Below are positions 16,860 to 26,069 of a stretch of 64,000 bases of DNA, in pieces. Under the pieces are notes generated by a model that was given only the letters and a program-made list of their open reading frames with translations, did not search any database and was not told where the DNA came from. Where the stretch lies: positions 35,632 through 99,631 of the forward strand of contig JBBQXK010000010.1 of NCBI GenBank assembly GCA_038209775.1, given 5' to 3'. Position 1 is the first letter of the stretch. Every line of letters starts with the position of its first letter. The DNA is from JBBQXK01 sp038209775 (GTDB lineage Bacteria > Pseudomonadota > Alphaproteobacteria > Rhodobacterales > Rhodobacteraceae). The translations under genes were made by a program, and so were the position numbers.

Positions 16860-17038
16860 AGGTCTTCTCCATATAAAATCCGCCGCCCTCCAAGGGTGTG
16901 CGGCGCGACCGGGGGGCTATAGCGGGGAAAGGGGCGGGGGGAAAGGGGGAAAAGGGATCGTCGGGCAGGCGCGGCCTCCTTGCCGCGCCGGGGTGGCGGG
17001 GCTAGGTGTCGGCGACCTGATGCAAAGGCCTGGTCCCG

Positions 17039-18202
17039 ATGTTGCCCCTGTTGTCCACGGCCCGCCCGGCCCTTGCCGCCTTTGCCGCCATGGGGGTGGT
17101 CTGGGGCACCTTTGCCGCCGTCTTCCCCGACATCAAGGCCATGCTTGGCGTGGATGAGGGGCAACTGGGCTTGTTGATCTTTTGCACGCCGATTGCAGCC
17201 GTCACCGCGATGCTGTTTGCCCCGGCCATCGGGGCGCGGCTGGGGCGGGTGGCGCTGCCGGTGGCGGCGTCGTGCATGGCGCTGGCCTTTGTGCTGCCGG
17301 GGCAGGCGGCGTCGGTGGTGCTGTTTCCGCTGGCGATGATGGTCTGCGGGGCGGCTACGGGGCTGACGGATGTGCTGATGAACGCCCGGGTGGCCACGCT
17401 GGAGCAGGAGCGCAAGTTGCACCTGATGAACCTGACGCACGCCGCCTATTCGTTCGGCTATGCGGGGGCGGCGATTGCCACAGGCGTGCTGCGGGGGGCC
17501 GAGATGTCGCCCGGGCAGGTGACCGGGACGATGGCGATGGTGGCGCTGGCGCTGGCGCTGATGACGTGGGAGCGGGACGGCACCATTCACGGCCTTGCGC
17601 GGCCTAAGGACGGCACGTCAGGGTTTCTGGGTTGGGTGCCGGTGGTGGGGGGCGGGATCGTGCTGATCGCGTTCCTGACCGAGAACGCGGCCGAGAACTG
17701 GTCGGCGCTGCATATCGAGAAAACCCTTGGCGGAAGCCCGGCCGAGGGGGCGCTGGGGCCTGCCGCGCTGGCGCTGACGATGGGGTTCGCGCGGCTGGCG
17801 GGGCAGGGGTTTGCCAACCGGGTCGATCCGGTGCGGCTGTTGTGCGGAGGGGCGGTGCTGGCGGCCTTGGGGGCGCTGGTTGCGGCGTTTGCCACCAGCC
17901 CGATGATGGCCTATGCAGGCTTCATCGTGATGGGCATCGGGGCATCGGTGGTGGCCCCCACGGCGTTTTCGCTGGTGGGCCAGTACGCCGAACCTGCCGC
18001 CCGGGCGCGGGCGGTGGCACGGGCCACGCTGTTGGGCTATTTCGGGTATTTCTTCGGCCCGCCCATGCTGGGCCTGATCGCGGGCCAGTTCGGGCTGCGG
18101 ATGGCGTTCGTGTTCACGGCATGCGTCCTGTTGATGGTGCTGATCCTGGCCCCGCTGATCACCCGCGCCGGGCTGCGTCAGTCGGCGAACATCGCGCGGT
18201 AG
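17039..18202 (+). CDS. MFS transporter (YbjJ-like)
   Basis: 387 residues with twelve hydrophobic segments. ATGLTDVLMNARVATLE after segment four resembles the D-x-x-MNA motif of YbjJ/FucP-related MFS proteins, a group including sugar porters and uncharacterised carriers. The C-terminus overlaps the end of the convergent matB gene by 25 bases. The preceding 100 bases are a purine-rich run of G and A without a clear promoter. Confidence 0.8.
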   Translation: MLPLLSTARPALAAFAAMGVVWGTFAAVFPDIKAMLGVDEGQLGLLIFCTPIAAVTAMLFAPAIGARLGRVALPVAASCMALAFVLPGQAASVVLFPLAMMVCGAATGLTDVLMNARVATLEQERKLHLMNLTHAAYSFGYAGAAIATGVLRGAEMSPGQVTGTMAMVALALALMTWERDGTIHGLARPKDGTSGFLGWVPVVGGGIVLIAFLTENAAENWSALHIEKTLGGSPAEGALGPAALALTMGFARLAGQGFANRVDPVRLLCGGAVLAALGALVAAFATSPMMAYAGFIVMGIGASVVAPTAFSLVGQYAEPAARARAVARATLLGYFGYFFGPPMLGLIAGQFGLRMAFVFTACVLLMVLILAPLITRAGLRQSANIAR

Positions 18203-19686
18203 GTGTCGCGCAGCGCGGCCTTTTGCACCTTGCCCATGGCATTGCGCGGCAGCGCATCCACCACCACCGCGCCCTTGGGCTGTTTGAACCGGGCCAGCGT
18301 GCCCCTGAGTGCGGCAATCGTGGCGTCAGGGTCCAGCAACATTCCCGGACGGGCGACCAGCACGGCAAACACCGCCTCGCCGAAATCGTGGTGGGGCAGG
18401 CCGATGACGGCGCTTTCCAGCACCCCGGGCAGGGCATCAAGCGCCTCTTCCACCTCGGATGGATAAACGTTGTAGCCGCCCGAGATGACAAGGTCCTTGG
18501 CCCGGCCCACGATGTGCAGATAGCCATCGCCGTCAACACGCCCCAGATCGCCGGTGATGAACCAGCCGTCGGGGCGCAGTTCTTCGGCAGTCTTTTCCGG
18601 CATCTGCCAGTAACCGGCGAACACGTTCGGCCCGCGCACCTCGATCACGCCAACCTCACCCTGTGGCACCTGCGCCCCCGCCGCCATCACCCGCAGTTCG
18701 GTGCCGGGCAGGGGAAACCCCACCGTCCCCGCCCGACGTTCGCCGTCGTGGGGGTTTGAGGTGTTCATGTTCGTCTCGGTCATGCCGTAGCGTTCCAGAA
18801 TGCGGTGGCCGGTGCGCGCCGCAAATTCCACATGCGTTTCGGCCAGAAGGGGGGCCGAGCCGGAGATGAACAGGCGTACGCCCCGCGCGGTGTCGCGGGT
18901 GAAGGCGGGGCTGTCCAGAAGGCGGGTGTAGAAGGTGGGCACGCCCATCATCACGCTGGCCTTGGGCAACAGGCGGATGGTGGTGGCGGCGTCAAAGCCG
19001 GGCAGGAAGATCATCGCACCGCCGGTCAGAAGGGTCGTGTTGGTGGCCACGAACAGGCCATGCGTGTGAAAGATCGGCAGGGCGTGCAACAGCACATCGC
19101 GGTCGGTAAAGCGCCAGACATCCGCCAGGACCCGGGCATTGGACAGAAGATTGCCCTGCGTCAGCGTAGCACCCTTCGACCGCCCGGTAGTGCCCGAGGT
19201 ATAGAGGATGGCCGCAAGGTCATCGTCGGCCCTTTGGACGGGGTCGATCTGGTCGGGCTGGCCTGCGGCGGCGTCGGTCAGGGTGCCCTGACCGGCGGCA
19301 TCCAGGGTCATGACGCGGGCACCGTGGCGGGTGGCGACGGGTGTCATGGCGAGGGCGGTTGCGGGGTCACAAAGGAACACGCGCGGGGTGGCGTTGCCGA
19401 GGAAATAGTCGATCTCGGGCGGGGTATAGGCGGTGTTCAGGGGCAGGAACACCGCACCGATGGCGATGGCAGCACCATAGACCGCCAGCGCCTGCGGTGA
19501 TTTCGCCACCTGTGCGGCGATCCGGTCGCCGGGTTGCAGGCCTGCGGCCTGCAAGGCATGGGCGGTCTGTGCGACCATCCGCAGAAAGGCATCGCCGGTG
19601 ATGGTGCTGTCGTCCGACAGGATCAGCAGCGGCGACTGCCGCCCGTCAAGCGGTGCCAGCAGTGCATCCCACAACGGATTGGCCAT
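18178..19686 (-). CDS. matB: Malonyl-CoA synthetase
   Basis: 502 residues, an AMP-forming acyl-CoA ligase. Motif A3 is YTSGTTGRSKG (162-172), A5 is ERYGMTETNMNTSNP, A7 TGDLG and A10 PRNAMGKVQK with the adenylation lysine K486. The stretches HALPIFHTHGLFVATN, MGVPTFYTRLLDSP and LFISGSAPLLAETH follow characterised MatB enzymes of Rhizobium and Rhodopseudomonas very closely, so the call is firmer than for most of this superfamily. It makes malonyl-CoA from malonate, ATP and CoA. The usual partner MatA (malonyl-CoA decarboxylase) is not next to it. The start ATG lies 10 bases after the mipZ stop and is preceded by GAGGGGG. Confidence 0.9.
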   Translation of the reverse strand: MANPLWDALLAPLDGRQSPLLILSDDSTITGDAFLRMVAQTAHALQAAGLQPGDRIAAQVAKSPQALAVYGAAIAIGAVFLPLNTAYTPPEIDYFLGNATPRVFLCDPATALAMTPVATRHGARVMTLDAAGQGTLTDAAAGQPDQIDPVQRADDDLAAILYTSGTTGRSKGATLTQGNLLSNARVLADVWRFTDRDVLLHALPIFHTHGLFVATNTTLLTGGAMIFLPGFDAATTIRLLPKASVMMGVPTFYTRLLDSPAFTRDTARGVRLFISGSAPLLAETHVEFAARTGHRILERYGMTETNMNTSNPHDGERRAGTVGFPLPGTELRVMAAGAQVPQGEVGVIEVRGPNVFAGYWQMPEKTAEELRPDGWFITGDLGRVDGDGYLHIVGRAKDLVISGGYNVYPSEVEEALDALPGVLESAVIGLPHHDFGEAVFAVLVARPGMLLDPDATIAALRGTLARFKQPKGAVVVDALPRNAMGKVQKAALRDTYRAMFAD

Positions 19687-19696
19687 CACCGCCCCC

Positions 19697-20506
19697 TCAG
19701 AAGTCGGGCCGCACACCCGGCAGGTTCAGGGCCGCAATGAGGTCGCGCAGTTCCTGACGGGCGGCGATGTTCGACAGGTTCAACTGCTCGACCCCGGTAT
19801 CCTTGAGGTCCAACAGCGTCAGCCCGCGCGGGAACAGCTCGCGGAAGATCACCCGTTCGGAAAACCCCGGGGCCACGCGGAACCCGATCCGCTTGGACAG
19901 ATCATCAAGCGCCGCCCCCACCTTTTTCTTGTTGTGCATCTGTTGCGCCCCCAGACGGTTGCGCACCACGATCCAGTCGATGGGCTTCAACCCCGCCTGC
20001 GCGCGCAACTGCCGTGCCTGCCAGACCATCTCGGCATAGATCGAGGGGCCTTTGACGCGCCCCGTCTCGGGGTCGATCCGGGCCAGAAGGTCAAAGTCGA
20101 TGAAACTGTCGTTCAGGGGCGAAATCAGCGTGTCGGCCAGCGAATGGGCCACCTGGCTCAGGCGGGTATGGCTGCCGGGACAGTCGATGATGATGAAATC
20201 CGACGCGGGTTCGAGTTCCGACACTGCCGCCGACAGCCGCTGGTCAAAGGGGTTCTCGCCCTTGGGCAGGGCACCTTCATCGACGGGGGGCAGGTCATGG
20301 TAGTCTGGGGTGGCAAGCTTCAGCCCTTCACGCGCAAGAAAGGCGCGGCGGTTCTCGATGTAGCGGGCAAAGGATTTCTGCCGCAGGTCAAGGTCCAGCG
20401 CGCCCACCCGGTGCCCCATGCGGGCAAGGGCTGTCGCCACATGCATGCAGGTGGTCGATTTGCCCGACCCGCCCTTTTCATTCCCGACGACGATGATATG
20501 CGCCAT
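19697..20506 (-). CDS. mipZ: ParA-family ATPase MipZ, division-site positioning
   Basis: 269 residues. The deviant Walker A motif GNEKGGSGKST is at residues 8-18, and LDLDLRQKSFARYIENRRAFL after it is diagnostic for MipZ as opposed to ParA, Soj or MinD. Other motifs are IIIDCPGSHTRLS and the C-terminal IAARQELRDLI. In Caulobacter, MipZ binds ParB near the poles and blocks FtsZ assembly there, so the ring forms at mid-cell. GGGGGCAA precedes the ATG at 20506; an ATG 15 bases upstream is less likely. Confidence 0.92.
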   Translation of the reverse strand: MAHIIVVGNEKGGSGKSTTCMHVATALARMGHRVGALDLDLRQKSFARYIENRRAFLAREGLKLATPDYHDLPPVDEGALPKGENPFDQRLSAAVSELEPASDFIIIDCPGSHTRLSQVAHSLADTLISPLNDSFIDFDLLARIDPETGRVKGPSIYAEMVWQARQLRAQAGLKPIDWIVVRNRLGAQQMHNKKKVGAALDDLSKRIGFRVAPGFSERVIFRELFPRGLTLLDLKDTGVEQLNLSNIAARQELRDLIAALNLPGVRPDF

Positions 20507-20682
20507 TTGCCCCCGTCCCATGTGGTTCCGCCTTGTGGCAATCTATCGCCGACAAGGGAAGGGGCTGATGGCGGAAAGCTGTCCGCGACGGCCACCTGGG
20601 GCCACGCAACTTGCCCGGTGCAGCACATATCCGCATATGCTAGGTTTCCGCCATCGGCACCAAGCCGAAGGGGGACAGCAAC

Positions 20683-20913
20683 ATGGCGGCCGATCTGGAC
20701 GACATTGCAAGCCGCGTCGTGAGTCTGGAAAAACGGGTGAGCATGGTCATTGATCACTCTGCCCAGCTGATGAGCGACTTTACCGACGAAACCAAGGATA
20801 CGCGGACCGGACTGGCCGACCTGAAAAAGCAGGCCGTCGATCCGAAAGAGATTGCCGACCTGAAGGCGCGGGTGAAAGAGCTTGAGGCAAAGCTTGCCAA
20901 GATGAAGAAGTAG
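20683..20913 (+). CDS. Small coiled-coil protein, tandem copy 1
   Basis: 76 residues, no cysteine and no membrane segment. Heptad-like hydrophobic spacing runs through most of the protein (SLEKRV at the start, DLKARVKELEAKLAKMKK at the end), predicting a short two-stranded coiled coil with a lysine-rich C-terminus. AAGGGGGACAGCAAC precedes the ATG. A second gene 144 bases downstream has a nearly matching C-terminus. I do not know a family; its position opposite mipZ is suggestive but not evidence of a division role. Confidence 0.72.
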   Translation: MAADLDDIASRVVSLEKRVSMVIDHSAQLMSDFTDETKDTRTGLADLKKQAVDPKEIADLKARVKELEAKLAKMKK

Positions 20914-21056
20914 GGCAGGGTTCATCCCCGCCTTTCGATCTTCAAGCCGCCGCATGAGCGCAAGCCGCATGGGACGATCACGCGCGCGTGACAGGTCTGC
21001 GGCAAACCTGCTATGCGTTGGCGGGATATCGGTCATCCTTGGGGGGGGAAAGTGAT

Positions 21057-21305
21057 ATGGCAGAGGAAAGCATTGGCGAGGTACGACGCGACCTTGACCG
21101 GCTGAGCAGTGAAGTTAGTGACATTCACCCGGCGATCCGGGAAAATTACTTGTCGTTGCTGAGTGGCGACAAGGATCGTGTGGCCGAGATCAAGGAACTG
21201 CAAAAGCAGGTCGAGGCGCTGCAAAAGGCGATGGACAAGGAAGTGACGGACCTCAAGGCGCGGATCAAGGATCTGGACGCGAAAGTGGCCAAGATCAAGA
21301 AATAG
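21057..21305 (+). CDS. Small coiled-coil protein, tandem copy 2
   Basis: 82 residues. The C-terminal DLKARIKDLDAKVAKIKK aligns with DLKARVKELEAKLAKMKK of the preceding gene; the N-terminal half is different and contains HPAIRENYLSLLSGDKDR. A long G run followed by GAAAG is the ribosome binding site; an upstream in-frame extension from 20988 has no ribosome binding site and is not coding-like. Both genes end in a lysine-rich tail, which would suit binding to DNA, RNA or an acidic surface. Function unknown. Confidence 0.72.
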   Translation: MAEESIGEVRRDLDRLSSEVSDIHPAIRENYLSLLSGDKDRVAEIKELQKQVEALQKAMDKEVTDLKARIKDLDAKVAKIKK

Positions 21306-21353
21306 GGTGGGGTTCACCCTGCGAAGCCTTTGCATGGCGGCGTTCGCGCTGCC

Positions 21354-22340
21354 CTACAGCATCCCCGGCACCACCTGATCCGGCGGGCGGTGGCCGTCGG
21401 CGAAGGTCTTGATGTTCAGGATCACCTTTTCGCCCATCTCGATCCGCCCCTCCAGCGTGGCGGACCCCATGTGCGGCAACAGAACCACATTCGGCAACTC
21501 ACGCAGGCGCGGGTTGATCTCGGCGCCGTGTTCATAAACGTCGAGCCCGGCCCCCGCGATCGACCCCTCCCGCAACCCCCGCGTCAGGGCGTTTTCGTCG
21601 ATCACCTCGCCGCGCGAAGTGTTGACGATCACGGCGGTGGGTTTCAAAAGCTTCAGCCGCCGCGCGTTCAGAAGGTGGAAGGTTGACGGCGTGTGCGGGC
21701 AGTTGACGCTGATGATGTCCATGCGCGCCAGCATCTGGTCCAGGCTTTCCCACCATGTCGCCTCAAGCTCTGCCTCGACCTCGGGGCGCAACCGCCGGCG
21801 GTTGTTGTAGTGCACCTGCAGGCCAAACGCCCGCGCCCGCCGCGCCACCGCCATGCCGATCCGCCCCATGCCAAGGATGCCCAGACGCCGCCCCCCCAGC
21901 CGCGCGCCAAGGTGTGACGTGGGCGACCAGCCACGCCAGGTGCCGCCCTGCATTTCCGCCAGCCCCTCGGGGATGCGGCGGGTGACCGACAGGATCAGCG
22001 CCAGCACCATGTCGGCGGTATCCTCGGTCACCACACCCGGCGTGTTTGACACGAGGATCCCACGGCTGCGCGCGGTGCCGACGTCGATATGGTCAACCCC
22101 CGCGCCATAGTTCGCGATCAGCCTCAGTTGCGGGCCGGCCTGCGCCAATAACCCTGCGTCGATGGTATCGGTGATCGTCGGCACCAGCACATCGGCCTCG
22201 GCCATCGCCTGTACCAGCTCTTCCCGCGTCATCGGCGTATCGGGGTCGCGCAGCGTCAGGTCGAACAATTCCTTCATCCGGGTCTCGACAACCTCGGGCA
22301 AGCGTCGCGTGACGACAACACTCAGACGTTTCGTCGGCAT
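21354..22340 (-). CDS. D-2-hydroxyacid dehydrogenase (glyoxylate/hydroxypyruvate reductase-like)
   Basis: 328 residues. The NAD(P)-binding Rossmann motif GILGMGRIGMAVARRA, the substrate segment NYGAGVDHID, the catalytic arginine in VNTSRGEVIDE, the glutamate in the DVYEHGAEINPRL region and the catalytic histidine in LLPHMGSAT are all present. The arrangement resembles GyaR-type glyoxylate reductases, which interconvert glyoxylate and glycolate or hydroxypyruvate and glycerate. The basic NNRRRL after strand two of the nucleotide domain suggests NADPH. GGGGAGA precedes the ATG; a 42-codon extension upstream is not family-like. Confidence 0.88.
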   Translation of the reverse strand: MPTKRLSVVVTRRLPEVVETRMKELFDLTLRDPDTPMTREELVQAMAEADVLVPTITDTIDAGLLAQAGPQLRLIANYGAGVDHIDVGTARSRGILVSNTPGVVTEDTADMVLALILSVTRRIPEGLAEMQGGTWRGWSPTSHLGARLGGRRLGILGMGRIGMAVARRARAFGLQVHYNNRRRLRPEVEAELEATWWESLDQMLARMDIISVNCPHTPSTFHLLNARRLKLLKPTAVIVNTSRGEVIDENALTRGLREGSIAGAGLDVYEHGAEINPRLRELPNVVLLPHMGSATLEGRIEMGEKVILNIKTFADGHRPPDQVVPGML

Positions 22341-22488
22341 GGCATCTCCCCAACCGCTTGTCCTTGCGGCCCCTGGGTGGCAGAGTGTCGTCAACCGCAA
22401 CCGGGCACAAGCCCCGGGCGGATGAGGCAGCAGCACATAAGGGGGGACGGGGCATGAACCCGGCAACCCATCGGATGGACAGGGCAGG

Positions 22489-23061
22489 ATGAACCGAATT
22501 CAGGTCGTATTGACGCTTGGCGTTCTGGCTTTTGCCTGCGCCGGTCCGGGTCGCGCAGAGGAAGTGGCGGTTGCGCCCGTGATCGTGACGGCAGCGGTGG
22601 CCCCCGAGGTCGCGGCCCCGCCCCGCGATCCGTCGCGGGGGGCGGTCACCAACCTGCCGCTGCCCCGCTATGTCACGCTGAAGGGCAACGAGGGCAACGC
22701 CCGGCGCGGCCCCAGTCTGACCCACCGGATCGACTGGACCTTCAAGCTGTCGGGCATGCCGCTGAAAATCACCGCCGAGCATGAAAACTGGCGGCGGGTC
22801 GAGGATGCTGACGGGGTTGGCGGCTGGGTGCACTATGCGCTTTTGTCGGGGACAAGGTCGGTTCTGGTGACCGAGGACATGGCAGAGTTCCGCTCGGCCC
22901 CGGAGAACGAGGCGAACGTGGTACTGCAGGCCGAATACGGCGTGGTGGCGAAACTGCTGGAATGCCGGGCGGAATGGTGCCGCGTGTCGGCTGACGGCAC
23001 GCGTGGCTGGGTGCGCAAGGCGTCGATCTGGGGCGTCGAGCCGGGCGAGATCATCGAGTAA
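22489..23061 (+). CDS. Exported SH3-domain protein
   Basis: 190 residues. Residues 1-23 form a signal peptide (LTLGVLAFACAGPGRAEE), followed by an alanine/proline/valine-rich linker to about residue 50. The rest contains two bacterial SH3-like units: NARRGPSLTHRIDW with GWVHYALLSG, and MAEFRSAPENEANV with GWVRKASIWG. Such domains often bind peptidoglycan. Two cysteines near residues 159-164 (LLECRAEWC) could form a disulfide in the periplasm. It is divergent from the hydroxyacid dehydrogenase. Confidence 0.82.
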   Translation: MNRIQVVLTLGVLAFACAGPGRAEEVAVAPVIVTAAVAPEVAAPPRDPSRGAVTNLPLPRYVTLKGNEGNARRGPSLTHRIDWTFKLSGMPLKITAEHENWRRVEDADGVGGWVHYALLSGTRSVLVTEDMAEFRSAPENEANVVLQAEYGVVAKLLECRAEWCRVSADGTRGWVRKASIWGVEPGEIIE

Positions 23062-23135
23062 CGGGCCGGTTGCGGCGGGACGTGTGCCGTCCTAAACTGC
23101 GCTGCATCGCAGCATGATGCATCAAAGGGCAATGT

Positions 23136-24017
23136 ATGGCCGGGCTTGAGCCTTCGACACGGCTGAACCTGTCGGCGGGTATCGCCTCGGTCGGGGTGGC
23201 TGCCGTTCTGGTGATGCTGAAGCTGTGGGCGCTGGGCGAGACCGGGGCGCTGTCTGTTGCGGCATCGCTGGCCGACAGCGCGATGGACCTGATGGTGTCG
23301 CTGGGTGCGATGGCTGCGATCCTCTATGCCGCGCGCCCTGCTGACGAGGATCACGCCTTTGGCCATACCTCGGCCGAAGATCTGGCGGCACTGGCGCAGG
23401 CGGTGTTCATCCTGATTTCGGCGGGTGTGATCGGCTGGGCGGCGGTGGCGCGGCTGTTGGCACCGGAAGCGGTGGTGCTTCGGGCGGAAACACCGGGCAT
23501 CGTGGTCATGACGGTATCGGTTGCGCTGACGCTGGGGCTGGTGCTGTGGCAGGGCCGGGTGGCGCGGGTGACGGGCAACCGCGTGGTGGCGGCGGACCGG
23601 CTGCATTATCTGGGGGACCTTCTGCCCAACATCGGGGCGATCCTGTCGCTGGCCGTGTCGGCCCGGTTCGGGTCAAGCGCCGTCGATTCGGTGGTGGCGC
23701 TGGGGTCGGCGGGGATGCTTGTTGTGGGGGCGTTGCGCATCGGATCGGGCGCCTGGGACGCGCTGATGGACCGCCGCGCCGACCCCGCGATCATCGCGGG
23801 GATCGAGGCCATTGCGGCGGACTGGCCCGGTGTGCAGGGGTTCCACGACCTCAAGACCCGGACGGCGGGCAGCCGCGTGTTCGTCAACCTGCATATCGAA
23901 TTGGACGGCGACCAGCCGCTGCGCCACGCGCATGACATCGGTGCGGGCCTGCGCCGGGCGATCATCGCGGCCTATCCGCAGACCGATGTCATCATCCACA
24001 AGGATGTGGCGCGATAA
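23136..24017 (+). CDS. Cation diffusion facilitator (FieF-like)
   Basis: 293 residues. Six hydrophobic segments are followed by a cytoplasmic domain of about 80 residues. The metal-site aspartates are in LADSAMD (segment II) and the segment V pattern DRLHYLGDLLPN, with HAFGHTSAED in the loop between segments II and III. These place it in the FieF group, which uses the proton gradient to remove Zn(II) or Fe(II) from the cytoplasm. The C-terminal HAHDIG and DVIIHKD carry the second metal site. It converges on the DUF1579 gene with 15 bases between stops. Confidence 0.88.
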   Translation: MAGLEPSTRLNLSAGIASVGVAAVLVMLKLWALGETGALSVAASLADSAMDLMVSLGAMAAILYAARPADEDHAFGHTSAEDLAALAQAVFILISAGVIGWAAVARLLAPEAVVLRAETPGIVVMTVSVALTLGLVLWQGRVARVTGNRVVAADRLHYLGDLLPNIGAILSLAVSARFGSSAVDSVVALGSAGMLVVGALRIGSGAWDALMDRRADPAIIAGIEAIAADWPGVQGFHDLKTRTAGSRVFVNLHIELDGDQPLRHAHDIGAGLRRAIIAAYPQTDVIIHKDVAR

Positions 24018-24032
24018 GGGCGGCCCGTCACC

Positions 24033-24512
24033 TCAGGCGCGGGTGAAATCCATGGTCCAGTTGGTTTCCCATGTCGCCCCGCCATCCGGCGACATCGCCT
24101 GTTCCCAGCGGGGTGCCAGGGTGAGGGTATCGAGCCACAGGAACCGCACCAGCACAGCCCGCGCGTTCAGGGTGTCGTTGGCCAGAAATGTGCCCGTGCC
24201 GTCCACAAACCCGCCGACGACCGGCACATCCAGCCGGTGCGGATCAAGTGCGGACAGCCACCAGATGGCCCAGGTCCGCAGCCCGGGGTCATAGGACCGG
24301 ATCGCCGCGGCGCGGTAGGTGCCGGCGGGGAAGTGGATCAGGTTGTCCTCGACATTGCCGTGTCCGTCCAGAATGGGCCGGGTTTCGGACTGCCCCGCGA
24401 ACGCCTCCCACTCGGTGCAGCCCGTCAGCCGTTCCTTCAGGCGGCGATGGCTGACCTGCCACTTGCCAAAGCCAAAGTCGAAATTGCGGGACGGGTCGGT
24501 TTGCCGGGCCAT
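24033..24512 (-). CDS. DUF1579-family protein
   Basis: 159 residues, single soluble beta-rich domain. The start NFDFGFGKWQVSHRRLKERLTGCTEWEAF and the IRSYDPGLRTWAIWWL segment are typical of DUF1579-like lipocalin-fold proteins of unknown role. It follows the second permease gene of the ABC transporter by 25 bases on the same strand and may be carried on its transcript. Confidence 0.7.
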   Translation of the reverse strand: MARQTDPSRNFDFGFGKWQVSHRRLKERLTGCTEWEAFAGQSETRPILDGHGNVEDNLIHFPAGTYRAAAIRSYDPGLRTWAIWWLSALDPHRLDVPVVGGFVDGTGTFLANDTLNARAVLVRFLWLDTLTLAPRWEQAMSPDGGATWETNWTMDFTRA

Positions 24513-24537
24513 TGGTCAATCCCCTGCCGAAGAACGC

Positions 24538-25314
24538 TCAGGCCACCCGCGACGGGATGCGGCTTTCGAACCAGCGGAACAACAGCACGATCAGCCCGGC
24601 CAGGATCATGTACACCAAGGCCAACAACAGCAGCGGCTCGTACACGATGAAGGTGTCCTGCGTCACCCGTTTGGCCAGCGAATAGATGTCCACCACCGTG
24701 ATCGTCGCGACCAGTGGCGTGGTCTTCATCTGCAGCACCGTCTCGCCGCCAATTGTCGGCAGCGCGCGTTGCAGCGCCTGCGGCAGCCAGATGCGGCGGA
24801 AAATGGTGAAACGGGGCATGCCCATGGCGCGCGCCGCCTCCAACTGGCCACTTGGCACGCCCTTGAACGCGCCGCGCATCACCTCGCCCTCATAGGCCGC
24901 GACAGACATGGTCAGCGCCAGAAGCGCATAGGGCCAGGCCTGTCGCAGGATCGGCCAGGCCCAGCTGTCGCGGATCCACGGGAATTGCGGGAACAGCGAG
25001 CCGAGGCCGTAATACAAGAGCCACAGTTGCAGAAGGATCGGCGTGCCCCGGATGATCGAGCAATAGGTCTTGGCCGGGATCGACAGATACCACGGCCCGA
25101 CTGCCTGCGCCAATCCCAGCGGGATGGCCAGCAGCATCCCCAGACACATCGACGCCACCGTCAGCCAGATCGTGCGCCAGATCGCGACGGGCAACAGGTT
25201 GATGTACTTCGGATCATCAAGCCAGGTCCAGTTGAGCGCGAAGGCGCACCACAGGACCATCCCGATGCCGATGGCGATAAGAAGGATGCGGTGGGGTTGC
25301 AGGAACGCCTTCAC
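24538..25314 (-). CDS. Polar amino-acid ABC transporter permease (HisM-type)
   Basis: 258 residues with about five membrane segments. The EAA loop reads GQLEAARAMGMPRFTIFRRIWLPQ, the contact site for the ATPase. SIIRGTPILLQLWLLYYGL and SVAAYEGEVMRGAFKGVP are standard for the HAAT group. The start is a GTG overlapping the stop of the other permease (GTGA), so the two are coupled. Longer in-frame upstream reading is in the other permease gene and is not real. Confidence 0.9.
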   Translation of the reverse strand: MKAFLQPHRILLIAIGIGMVLWCAFALNWTWLDDPKYINLLPVAIWRTIWLTVASMCLGMLLAIPLGLAQAVGPWYLSIPAKTYCSIIRGTPILLQLWLLYYGLGSLFPQFPWIRDSWAWPILRQAWPYALLALTMSVAAYEGEVMRGAFKGVPSGQLEAARAMGMPRFTIFRRIWLPQALQRALPTIGGETVLQMKTTPLVATITVVDIYSLAKRVTQDTFIVYEPLLLLALVYMILAGLIVLLFRWFESRIPSRVA

Positions 25315-26063
25315 ATCGCCCCCCCGGCCGCATTGCGCTGCCCCTTGCGGGCCCATTTCTCGATCCGGCCAAAGATCACGCCCGAGACCAGCGACAGCAT
25401 CAGGTACAAGAACCCCGCCGCCAGATAGAACGTCAGGAACGATTTTGTGGTACCGGCGGCCAGCGAGGTGGCCTTGGTCAACTCGATGAACCCGATCACC
25501 GCCAGCAACGCGGTATCCTTGGTCACGTTCAGCCACAGGTTGGCCAACCCCGGAACCGCCGCCGACATCGCCAGTGGCAGGGTGATGCGCCGCGCAATGC
25601 GGGCGGGTGACATGCCCATGGCGCGGCCGGCCTCGATCTGGCCTGCGGGCACCGACATGATGGCCCCGCGCAGAACCTCGGTGGAATAGGCGCCCTGCAC
25701 CACACCCAGAACGATGATACCGGCGGTCACGCCGGAAAAGTCGATGGGATCAAGCGACCACGACCGCAGGACTGAATTGATCGCGTCCTTCGCGGCAAAG
25801 GTGATGAGCAACAGCAGCACCAGTTCCGGCACCGCCCGCACCAGCGTGGTGTAGACGCCCAGCAAATCCTTGGTGATCGGCCCGCCATAAAGCTTGCCGA
25901 ACGCCCCCATCACGCCGATGGCCAGCCCAAGGGCATAGGCCCCAAGGGCGATCATGATGGTATTGCCCAGCCCCACAACCAGCGTCGCCCCCCAACCGGG
26001 GGGCGACCAGGCCAGCAATTCCATTGCGGATGCTGCGCCGACGGTGGCGATGGCCGGGAACAC
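25311..26063 (-). CDS. Polar amino-acid ABC transporter permease (HisQ-type)
   Basis: 250 residues with about five membrane segments and the EAA loop GQIEAGRAMGMSPARIARRITLP. LVRAVPELVLLLLITF is the usual HisQ/GltJ signature. The GTG at 26063 is taken because TAAGG precedes it; an ATG at 26024 is possible. Located 6 bases after the binding-protein gene and overlapping the partner permease by 4 bases. Confidence 0.9.
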   Translation of the reverse strand: MFPAIATVGAASAMELLAWSPPGWGATLVVGLGNTIMIALGAYALGLAIGVMGAFGKLYGGPITKDLLGVYTTLVRAVPELVLLLLITFAAKDAINSVLRSWSLDPIDFSGVTAGIIVLGVVQGAYSTEVLRGAIMSVPAGQIEAGRAMGMSPARIARRITLPLAMSAAVPGLANLWLNVTKDTALLAVIGFIELTKATSLAAGTTKSFLTFYLAAGFLYLMLSLVSGVIFGRIEKWARKGQRNAAGGAM

Positions 26064-26069
26064 CGGGCC

